A stretch of DNA of 64,000 nucleotides from Bactericera cockerelli (Eukaryota > Arthropoda > Insecta > Hemiptera > Triozidae), in assembly GCA_024516035.1 (NCBI GenBank), contig CM044958.1:22900108-22964107 (forward strand), read 5' to 3'. Every line of letters begins with the position of its first letter. Positions within the stretch are counted from its first letter, which is position 1. The notes beneath the pieces were generated by a model. It saw only the letters and a list, made by a program, of their open reading frames with translations, was not told the origin of the DNA and made no database searches. Below, one piece after another: positions 33,611 through 45,760 of the stretch. The position numbers and the translations under genes were made by a program.

Positions 33611-34193
33611 TGATTCTTTAATTTTTTTGAAAGAGACACCACACACTGAAACTAATATCTATTGGCCGGTTAGAGACCATTGGAACAATTTGACGTAGCT
33701 CACGTCGCTACAACAACAACAACCAGATATGTCAGACCAAAAACAAATCGTTGGCTCTATCAATAGGGAGGGTTGGTTGGCATTAGGAAAGCAATTCAAC
33801 GATAAAAATAATGTAGAAGCTAAAGTGACAGAGCCAAACAACTTACACCTGACATACCTGGTTTAGGTTGTCTTTGAAGATGTTTATAACATTTGAGAGT
33901 TATGTATACATCAAAATATATTTCGATTTTTTCATATGAAAAAAAAAGTACAAAAAAAAACCAATTTCTTGTTCTGTCACCGAATTTAAACAACGTGCAG
34001 CAAAGCTAAGAGTGGGAGAAATTTAACAGTAAAAGAATAAGATTCTTAAAGAATAAAATTGATCATATGTAATATGTCCAAATATACAGTGATAAATATT
34101 TATTTTCAAATCTACAAAAGTAAATTATACATTGAACATATAGGAAGGATTGAAGGAAAAAAAAATATTTGGAAATAGAGGACATAAGAAAAG

Positions 34194-34200
34194 TTTTATT
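34194..34200 (-). terminator. Candidate poly(A) signal of Claspin
   Basis: The minus strand reads AATAAA at 34200-34195, about 290 bases past the Claspin stop and just beyond the repeat array. A second AATAAA lies near 34100. Confidence 0.5.
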
Positions 34201-34232
34201 ATGTTTTTAAGGAATTTTTTAAAAGGGTTTTG

Positions 34233-34530
34233 CTTTCAGTTTCCCAGTACAGTGGACAGAATTCCTCGAGAACCACTTGCTTGCAAGATTTTAGACAGAA
34301 CACTGCATTACAGTTGCCTGAGAAAAGTGGCAAGAATTCCTCACAAGTCTTGCTTGCATGAGTTAAAGAACACTTCATTACAGTTCCTTGAGTGTAGTGG
34401 ACAAAATTCCTCAAAAGTCACTTGCTTGCATGAGTTTAGACAGAACACTGAATTACAGTTCCCTGAGTTAAGTGACAAGAATTCCTCAGAAGTCACTTGC
34501 TTGCATGAGTTTAGACAGAACACTGGATTT
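34233..34530 (-). repeat. ~75-bp tandem repeat copying the Claspin C-terminal codons
   Basis: Four units. The first (34486-34530) is coding and specifies SVLSKLMQASDF and the stop. The next units, in the 3'UTR, repeat the same codons: the second would read identically with its own stop, and the third and fourth are diverged. Confidence 0.85.
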
Positions 34531-37500
34531 ACTTCCATCATGCATTTTGAGTTTCTTGAGTAAGGGAGGCGTGGCCAACGATTTCTTCCTCTTTATTTGG
34601 ACCTGTAAATGAAAGGTAAATGTGTAATGTGGGAAATAATATTCAATTAGAAAATACATAATTATGTAGATAAACAATTCTAAACTAAAGATAATACGAT
34701 ACCGGAAGAGTTTGATCATTACCTTTATCATCTTTCAAAAGTTTCTAAAAGAACAGCTGGTGGGGCTAGCTCCTTACTCTTTCTGTGAATTCCTGGGATG
34801 ATCTGCGCCTTCATAGTGAGTAATCATCTCCAGATATCTCCATCTGATTGTATACTCATCTATCGATCTATTTGACCCTCACACTCCTGCTCTCTTTCTC
34901 TATCTCTCTCTCTACTCTGTTGTAAGATTAGTAAGGACCTACCTGTAGTTGTCGCTATCATATTAAAACTAATTTTATACATATTAACATATTTAAAAAA
35001 AATAATACTCTTGTTCTATCTTTGCTTGGCTCTTTTTTATCATATTTTGGACTACTCCATTTTCATCATACATCTTTATTTTAATATTTACATAGTTATG
35101 TACCTACATTATTTGGTTGTAAATTTAATTTAGTAAGTAGAATAAGAACTATTGAAAACACCGAAATGTAAAAATACAATAACAATGTACTTCCGACAAA
35201 GAGGGAGTTTCGCGGTACAAAGAGGAAATGTGGCATCCGTAATGAGCACACTGAAGAAAGAAGACGTTTTTAATGAAATATATTATATCATTTGAAAATG
35301 GAAAAAAATAACAATATTATTATTACCTCGCTTAGTGGGTTACTTTTCACAAGAGCTTCTATTGTTATTTACAACTATGTTTCAGCCTACAAATTAGATC
35401 CAAATGGAAAAACATATTTAAAATATGACCCTCACACTCCTGCTCTCTTTCTCTATCTCTCTCTCTCTACTCTGTTGTAAGATTTTTTTTTTTTTTTTTT
35501 TTTTTAAGTGGGGTTTAACGTCGCTTTCAACTGCCATGGTCATATCACGACGGGGGTTTTACCCTCCATTCGCAGGAAACTCACAAACTTGCTACTCACA
35601 TTGACCTCACCCAGCCTGAGTGGGGCCGGGAAAAGCCAGCGTCACGAGAATTAGAATTTGAATGGTCACCCATCCAAGTCTTAACCTCGCTGGATGTCGC
35701 TTAACTTCGGTGTTCTGAAGGGAACCGGTGTTGTAAGATTAGTAAGGACCTAGTTGTCACTATCATATTAAAACTATTCCCCCTCTTTCTTTCGTTTTGC
35801 AACGCACCTTGCTGCTAGGTTTCGGTGACTCTGGCCGGCTGAGGGCTGGTAGGGGTTCCACAGTCGGGTCTGGAGCTTCCAGGGCCGAGAATACGAAGTT
35901 GCCTTTCTTCTTGAGCAGAACCTTGCTGTCGGTATCGTCTCCATGTTGGATGTGATCTTGGCCAGACGGACGAGTGAGTGATTGCCACGGCCCAAGTAGG
36001 AGCCGCGCTTTCTTGTGAAGGCCCTGAAGATGGGAATTCAAAATGCAATTTAAACAAATAAAGAGAAAAATTTACATGGAAGTTAACCAAAATTTATAAA
36101 CGATTTTTTTAAATGTATGACAGGACTCAACCATGAGATAATTCATAATGTTGAATTAAAGGGGTAGACCGCATGGCTGGGACATAAACAGGGAGTCGAC
36201 CAGCATTGTCTTGGTTCTCGGGGCCCTTAGTCAATTATTAGTCTCCTTGTAAAGACAGTGATAGAAGTGCTCAGTCATTCCTCCACTGTCTGGCTACCAT
36301 CGTTCACGATGACGCCACCCTATGATTGATGGATGACAGGACTCAACCATGAGATAATTCATAATGGATTTGAAACAAATTTTAAGAACAGAAAAAAAAT
36401 CTTAAAAAATGTCTCGTGCATGATTTCGGATAATATTAGAGATCACTTGTTAATGTATGTAAATTTAGACAGAATATTCTGTTCATATACTCGTGCAGTG
36501 GTAAATTGTGAAATATGAGACATTTCCTGATTAAAAAAAGTTTTTTATTCATACATTGATTCATACTATAGTTAACGAAAATAATTTAACATAATAATGA
36601 TCAATCTCTGTTCAACTCGTTAGAGTTAGAATTAGCTTATAGGAGATGTAGGTATTGTATGTCATATTACTTCTGTAAAAATAAATAGAAATGTTCAAAT
36701 CAATTCTTATTCTGACACATGTAATATTTTGTGGTCCACAGTTTTAGAAAAGATTATTATACATCATCACGTTTATTCTAGTTCTTATTATTTCCAATAA
36801 TTTCTAATAATATCCGAAGTATTTTTTCATTAGTTTTATTTCTTTTTCTTTTTGAACCTCGCTCTCAACTGCATGGTCATATCACGACTCATGATTTACC
36901 CTCCCATTCGCTGGAAACTCACAATTCTAAAAAAACCTTATTTATCTTTTAAGAAAATATATTCATATAAATTATTTATATTTATTTATAGAGCGCGCGA
37001 TTAGCTCAGTGGTTAAGCACTTGCTTGCCATGCGGAAGGTCCCGGGTTCGATCCCCCGTGCCGACAAAAATTTGTATTCTTAATTTGGTTACAGTTGTTT
37101 GTAAGAGATACCTTCCTGTGCGCTCGTGTTGACACTTGACCCAGCACCTAATTGGGAAGTATTGTGTCACTTCTCGCCCATCAGAGGGGAGGCATACTAC
37201 GGGATGGGCAGGCTACAACACAGACCACAAGCGTCTACAGTAGCTCCTGTTTCATGGCTATGAAATTAAAAAGGCTGTGAAAGACTCATCTTAAAAAAAA
37301 TATATATATATTCTACCATGAGAGCATGTAGCTTGGAGTCCGGAGACTTGGTAGGGAGCTCCGAGGTTCCAGAGACCACTCTGGGCTCTGGCCTTGCTGG
37401 TTTGGTTTTGATGTCGTTCAGAATCACAGTCTTGGCCAGGTCGGCGTGGTGGGTGCTCTCTTCTTGTATGGACTCCGCCAGCTCCAGTTTATCCTGCGCA

Positions 37501-40500
37501 TCAAGACAAGTGATAGAAAATTCAGTTTTTTTTAAAGGTTTTAAAGGAAAATTCAGTTTTTTTTAAAGGTTTTAAAGGAAAATTCAGTTTTTTTTAAAGG
37601 TTTAAAGGAAAATTCAGTTTTTTTAAAGGTCAGTTTAAAGGAAAAATTTATGCTTTCAAAATTAATTTCGTTTACAAATTTATTTCTTATAGGTTAATGT
37701 ACCTATAAGATAGGTTAATGTACCTATAAGATAGGTACATTAACCTATCTTATAATGTGAAATAAATTTGTAAACGAAATTAATTTTGAAAGCGTAATTT
37801 TTTCCTTTATTCTGAGTAAAACTTCTATAATCTTATAAAATGCCCCAGATTGCCCCGGCCAGACGTTTATCTTCTGGCAAGATGGGTGAACAGTTCAACC
37901 TCTATGATTATATTGGTGGTAAAGTGATTGATGCGTACGCCTTGTAATACAACAAGCGCGATGATTATAATATCACAATTATCACACAGTACATGGAATT
38001 TTATAATTATCATTTTGTCCCATTGCCTACTATGGGTAGCACATTTGCAAGACACTGGTATTGCCTGGGGTACCGGGGTTGCATATATGCGAGACACGTT
38101 TGAATCTTCTTTGGTACCATGTAAAGCATATATGCAAGACAATTTGTCTAGCACATATGCTATACACGGTCCCTAGTGACAAGGAAATATGGGTTTTTTG
38201 TCTGGGGGACCGCGTGTTGCACTATGCTAGACAGGTGATTTTGAGGAAAATAACCTTGTTTCCCAGGTTATTCCTCAAAATTTCATAAAAATGGCCAGGT
38301 AGGCAATGGGTTATTTTGGAATCAGAACAACTTTTAGATTAAAGTGACTTGTAAGTTTTAGTTGGGTAGTGAAAATAAGAACATTACCAGTCTGTCCCGT
38401 TAGCTCAGTGGTAAAGGCGGCACTATGTGAATCCAGAGATTCCAGAGGTCGTGGGTTCGAAACCCAGACGGGACATGACAAGTTATCCTCCCATTTGGGA
38501 TTTTTACCACATAATGCTGGAATAATGGGACTTTAATAGGCTTACTGCTGGAATAATGGGACTTTAATAGTCTTAATCGGGCGGTATAAATAAGGCGATA
38601 TTATTATTACCTTCTGTGACTCGAGGTAAAGTTCCCTGTCCAGCCTGGCTTTCCTCCAGGCCTCATCCACCTGCTCCTCCCCCTCCCCCGCCTCCTCATC
38701 TGGCTCTGAGTCCCCGGATAAATTCGCCGTCATCTTGAGATCACTGTTGTCGTCTGGAACCAACAAGGCAAAATTGCAAGAGAATGCCGTAGGCATTAGC
38801 GCCACCCTAGATCAAGTTTTGTTTAATAATTTCAACTTTTGTTAAAAAATGTATAATATATACTCATTTGTAAATAAAACTTGATTCTTCTTTTACTCTG
38901 TCTTATCCCGCTTAAGCAGGGTCGACGTTGTTCAACCTCATGGTTGAGGTTGATTGGTTTTGGCACATTTTAACGGCTGGATGCCCTTCCTAACGCCAAC
39001 GATTCTGCTTGATTTAACGTCCTGGATTTGGACGGGGGGTTTTACCCTCCATTCGCTGGGAATCGTACAAGCTACCCACATTAACCTCACACAGCCTGGT
39101 TCTGTGTGATTAAATCTGTTTAATAATAATAATAATAGAAAGATAATACTTTGCCGTAAGTTTCTGAAGAAGCTGTTTAGATCGAGTTTGTTTTAGAAAA
39201 AATATCTTTTGTTGTTTTTGTAATTTTACACTTATTTACTGAGTAGTAATAACCATTAACCGTGGCTTTTCTGACTTTTTGATTTTATGAGGTCCATTCA
39301 TAACACGTAAGGAAAACTGAGTAGCTGTTTTGATATCGGCAGGGACCAGAGGCGAAAAGTCCTGTGATGCAGTTTCCAATAGATGAACTACTACAGAAAA
39401 TATAATTTTCTTTTACTTAGGTTCATATGTTCATTATTTGTACTTATTTTTATTTATTATCGATGATAGTAACCGACCTCAGTAGCTTGATCGATACGGA
39501 GGCGGACTTGTAACCTGGAGGTCGGTGGTTCAAGTCCCGGTTTCAGCGTAGATTTAGTAAAGCGAGTTTTAATATCACGAAAGTGATTAACACAAATATG
39601 ATAACTTTTTTTTTAGTAAGGTTTTTGCATACCTATGTTGCTCCACTTGAACTGCCTCTGTCTGCCGGGCCCCTCTGAGTGTAGCTCTCCATCCTCCAGC
39701 AGGATCTCCTGCAGCATCCGCACCTCTCTGTTGTCGTCGTCCAACACTTGCTTCCTGAAAATCATGAGGAATTACTTCAGGAGATCTCAATAGATATACA
39801 GATATAGGTATAAAAATAAATTGTAAACAAATCTCCAACTCTCATCGTGCTCCGTTAATTTACACCAATAATTAATGAAATCCTGAAGTGAAATACGTAG
39901 TGTTTAGTGAAAAGTGTTTATATAGCATTAGATAACAATATAAAGTCTCGATCTTCAAGCAGTTACGCTAATATTCGGCAAAATATCGTGCAAAAAGTAA
40001 CGACTTGTAACCATTTGAATTTCCAAGGAGGTAAAACTAAGAAGACACATCTTACACGCAGCAATAAAGTGCGACCAGCTGTTTACAGAAATTCAATTTT
40101 GTCAGTTGACATGTTGTCATAGGAAAAACTCCCGGAAGATGTGAGATTCTATACTATGTAATAACTAGAGACCGGACTTTATGAAAAATGCATACTTTCA
40201 TATGAAAATGCATATTTTGGCAATTTTTGAGAAAAAGTTCATATTTCGGGCATTTCGTGCATATTTTGCATATTTTTGCTCTTTACTGTATAATAAATGC
40301 TCAAAAGTAGCTTTCAAATCATTTTGGAAACAACATTGAATATTATTGTTTTAGACATAAAATAATATAGGTATATGGGTAATCGAAAACGTAACTTTAT
40401 TGGGTGCATTTACCATCCTATGGAACATAGACATAAACATTGCCATCATCACTACTCACTTTTCTCATGTACCTGCATGCATCGAGAAACTTGAAACCCG

Positions 40501-43500
40501 AAATTTGACTCTATCTGAACAACTTGATATCATCACAGATTTGGAGGAGAGGAATTCAAAATTACCAGCATGTCTACCCATCAAGCTTAAGTCCAAGTTG
40601 GCGTCCGTGTTAGAAAAGAACCCAGGACTGGATTCAGTGAAGAAAATCAATGAATACATTAATGGAAGTGGATTGTCCCTACCAGAAACTGTAACTGTAT
40701 CTGAGGCCCCCAAATTTAAATATTGTCCCCTGACAAGCGTAGATGTCGAACGCTCTTTTTCGACGTATAAGAATGGAACCTAACAATTTCGACCTAACAA
40801 TGGAAAATATAGAAAAATACATAATTGTAAACTACAACAAAAATCAGGATACCTAATTGAACACCTTGAATGAACTCGAAGTACCTATATATCTTTTTTG
40901 ATTTTCTTCTTTCTAAGTAGGTAGTCTAAACTAACGAAATTCGGGATACCTATACATATACTCGTAGGTATCTTTTCTGTTCCTCAGTGATTCTGATTAT
41001 TCTTCTTTCTAAGTAGGTAGTTTAAACTAACGAAATTCGGGATACCTATACATATACTCGTACGTATCTTTTCTGTTCCTCAGTGATTCTGATTAACTTT
41101 GTCTCAATAAATACCTACTTGATTTGGAATTCTTGAATAAAATAAAAAAATAGTGTTTTACTTCATTGTCTTTTGCGTGCATGTTTTTTCCATATATTTG
41201 AGTTTTCGTGCATATTTTGTTCATAATTTGGCGGTTTTTTTATGCATATTTTCATATTATTTTGGGGTTTTTTTCGTTCATAAAATCCGGTCTCTAGTAA
41301 TAACTAATAACCCTGTGGTAGTAGTAATAATAATAATATCGCCTTGTTTATACTGCCCGATTGGAACTATTAGGTCCATTTGGTACTTGGTGGTGTCAAA
41401 TTGAATATGTAAAAAAAATAGTTCATCAATAATAATAATAATTCCGTGTCCGTGAGGTAGGTATTGATACCTAAAGCACGGTGGTGAGAGGATTATATGG
41501 ACGCCCAGATCCAATTTTTTAGGCTCCTTTCATGTCCATTGATTCTATTTGGTTTTAACGTCCTGACTTGAGGTATAGTCAGGACGGGGGTTTTACCCTC
41601 CATTCGCTGGGAATCGTACCAGCTACCCACATTAACCTCACCCAGCCTGGGTAGGGCCGGAAATGCGAGCTTCACGTGTTTGGAGCCTCTTATATTATTA
41701 CCATAATTACTCAAATTTGCCTCGCTAAATGTTTGGTACCCCAGACTTGAACCGACGACTTATTACTTTTTTTTTTGAAACTCTTTATTAGTAGAACATA
41801 ATTATATACAAACAAATAATGGTAAAAATTAAATATAAAAATTGACAATATTAATAATATAAACAAGAGAAAAAAAATAAACAAAATATATACATATGTC
41901 CTAACTAGAGGGCGGGGTTATTTCCTATGGCAATCTCTTCCACCCAACCCTTTCTTCCACACAACCCTTTCTTCTTCCACCCAACCCTTTCTTCCACCCA
42001 ACTCTTTCTTCCACCAACCCTTTCTTCCACCCAACCCTTTCTTCCACCCAACTCTTTCTTCCACCCAACCCTTACTCACATGTGTATCTTCCCCAGCTGC
42101 TCCTTGAGCTTGTCCTGGTCGTGATACTCCTGGTCCGCCTCCTCCATCTCCATCCTGTCCATCTCCTTCTCGTCCTCATCCTCCGAGCCCCACTCAGACT
42201 CGGACAGTTCCGCCTCCGCCTCGAAAAACTCGTCCACTTTCTTGGCCACGACTTCGTTCTCTTCCGAGTCGTATTCTACATCATCCGCCTGGGAAATAGA
42301 ATAATAATAATATCGCCTTATTTATGCTGCCCGATTTATACAACAGCCTCCGTGGCGTAATGGTTGTAACTACTGCCCGTAGTCCAGAGTTCCCGAGTTC
42401 AACTCCCGGCTGGGGCAGACTTTTCGAAGAAAATTCTGTTCCATCCAAAACACGTGAGGCTGGCATTTCCGGCCGTACCCAGGCTGGGTGAGGTCAATGT
42501 GGGTAGCTGGTACGATTCCCAGCGAATGGAGGGTAAAACCCCCGTCCTAATCCAGGACTTTAAATCAAAGAGAATCGTTGGCGTTAGGAAGGGCATCCAG
42601 CCAAAAAAATGTGCCAAAACCAATCAACCTCAACCATGAGGTTGAACAACGTCGACCTGCTTGAGCGGGATAAGACAGAGTAAAAGAAGAAGAAGAAGAT
42701 TTATACTGCCGATTAGGGACTATTTAAGTCCGTTATTCTAGCAGTAATCCCAAGACATATTATTATGTGGTAAAAATCCCAAATGGGAGGATAACTTGTC
42801 ATGTCCCGGCTGGGTTTCGAAACCCACGACCTCTGGAATCTCTGGATTCACAGAGTGCCGCCTTTACCACTGAGCTAGAATTGCAAATAAAAAAGTTAAT
42901 TAAAGTAAGTGTTCAGTGGTAGATAATGCTTAAGGCATTCTCATTAACTTCGCCCCGGAATACAAAACAATTCTAGAAAATATTACACTTGTTTTGTTTT
43001 ATTTTTTACCTTTTTTTTAAATTATGTATTTTCAAGTTGATGTCCTTTGTTATTCATGTTGTTCCATGGTTGTTTTGTATATAAAAAAAAAACAAAGTGT
43101 ACAATTGTACATAAATAATAGTAAGATTTATTTGTAGTGAAGCAAGAGCATCTTTACAATTTGTGTGGGTAGAACAGCATCACTAAGGGTGAAATTAATA
43201 GACAAATTCCATAACTGAAGTCATTGCTTGGCATCGGTTTTCCCCGTTTTAGACAGTACGCAATTCGAGATTTGGCGCCACAGAGGTAATTGAAAAACGT
43301 CTATTAATTCCGCACTAAGAGTCTTTATTTTTCTAATTATTTACACTACTTTATTTGTACTCTAGTAAAGACGGCGGTGTCACTAGTCATTACTCATATA
43401 AGAAACTACACATTTTCTCTTTACAAGGTATCAGAGGACCCCGGAAATCCAAAGTATAGAGTAGAAAATTATCTACCGAGCCGATAATCAAACCCGGCAC

Positions 43501-45715
43501 CTTTGTGAAAGCCTGAAGTGGCTCATTACTTTACTACGCCACGAATTACCAGGAAAATAAAAATGTATATGTAAGTATGTGTTTTTGTTGTTGTTGAAAT
43601 GTAACAGAAAATTTCCGAGTGTGTATGAGAAGACATTTTACCTCCCCATCTCCCTCTGTCTCACTCTCCCCCTCCACTTCTCCTCCCTCCTCCTCCTTCG
43701 CCTCTTCAGTCACATCCTCTTCCTTCCCCGTCTCTTCGTCACTCCCCTCTTCGTCATCTGAAACAATATAATGGATGGTTTATTAAATATACATATAATA
43801 ATAAAATTAATTGACTAGTTAAAATCCGGAACTTTGTCGCCGTTATCTTTTTGAAATCCGACTACACCACTGACAATAACGTAAACATACACATTTACAA
43901 AAAATAAGGCATAAATTAGAAAATAAATTAAAAAGCTAAAACGGTCTTAGGAGAGTGATTAAGGATCATAAAAATACGACCCTTTATTTTCACATGTCCC
44001 ACCCTGTAACTTGGGAAGGGTAGGTGCTAGAGAGATCCAAGTCCAAGTTTCTGAATTGAATTCGTATTGAAAAGACGTTCAAAATAAGGTGTCACTTAAA
44101 TAAGGTTTACGAAGTTTCATATCATAATTTCGATGTCCCAATTCTGTAATTATTTTACTGTAATTTACCTACCTGTATAATTTGAAGTTTGGTTTTATCG
44201 TTATAAGCTACACCCATTATACATATTTAATTTTACAACGCTAAAACGTACTTGAAAGTAATTTCGAAATACTAAAACGCTTTTAAAGCGAGTGATTTTG
44301 GAGTAAAAAAATGTTTTTTTTTTGCGACCACTTTTGTACGGCCGCAAAGGGTCCATTTTCACATGTTTGATCCTGTTACTCGTGAACGGTAGATGCTAGG
44401 GAGTTCCGATTTTCTGGAATGAACTTCTATTAATGAGACCTTTAAAACAAAGTGTCACTCGATATTTAGGATTTTTGAGCCGGACGGGCGCCCAAAATTT
44501 TTTAACCTTAAAACTAATTCCTCTAAAATCAAAGTGATAAGGATCTCTGTGTTAATTGTGTTAAAGGTTCTTGAGATACGGGGGTAGACTGGGAGTTTAT
44601 TGGCACACATCATGTAAAATAAAATACATTTACATAAAATAATCTTGTGGAAGAACTGGCCTTGTCAATCAACAATGTTCCTCAGAGTACCACAGCGCAG
44701 AGTTAATGACTTGCATGAGAGTTTAATTACGTAATAGCCATGTTACCTCTGCTTCTACAAGTAGTTAAAGTAACCATTCAATAATATAATTAAAATTGTC
44801 TAATTCTCGCATCAGCGAATACAAGCCCGGATAGCTCAGTCGGTAGAGCATTAGGCTTTTAACCTAAGGGTCCTGGGTTCGAGCCCCAGTTCGGGCGGAA
44901 TTTTTTTAAAACTTAAATAATGCAATAATCTCATTTCGTTTAAGTGAAGGGATTTTTTTTTACCTCATCACATTAATTTAGCTACCAGTGGCGACTTTCA
45001 GCTTTGATGCTAGGTTTTCATTTTCAGTTCAATTGGGAAAAGAAGTATTAATTGGTAATAACAAACTCATGTTCGTCACAACGAAAGAGTGCTTTTTCAT
45101 CTTTTATCTTCGAGAAAATTGAAATTAATGAGAAAGTAAACACTAAATTTAACTGTTAGTAAGTATTATGTATAATATTATTTGTGATTTTTCTCACAAG
45201 AATTTAGTTTTCATCTGCTCGGTCTCTTAAAGTAATGGGGTGGTTAATATAGGTACATTTTATTTATTTATATAAAAACATATAAATTAGGTATATTTAT
45301 TTATAAATACATAAAAAATTATTACTGTCTTTAAAAAAATGAAAAAATGAGTGTTTCAGAGCCGTTTTTATTTTGTAGCCATGAAACAGGAGTTACTATA
45401 CATAGACGCTTATGGTCTGTGCTGTAGCCTACCCATCCCATATTGTGCCTCCGCTATGATGTGCGAGAAGTGATACAATACTTCTCATTTACATAGGTGC
45501 TGGGTCAACACGAGCGCACCGGAAGGCTTTTGAGTTTCCAGCGAATGGAGGGTAAAACCCCCGTCGGGTAAAAAATGCAGTTGGAAGCGACGTTAAAAAA
45601 AGAAAACATAATCTAAATAACTAATGCTTAGCATTAAGCTAAGAAGCTAAAATAGCTCATTTCTTTTAATAAAATACATTATTCAAGAAACAATTAATTA
45701 AATAAACTAAAGACC

Positions 45716-45760
<45 letters not shown>

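Noticed and set aside
34150..34563. 137-codon plus-strand frame across the Claspin 3' repeats
   Set aside because: It arises from the tandem repeat; the minus-strand Claspin end explains the first unit, and no protein similarity is seen.
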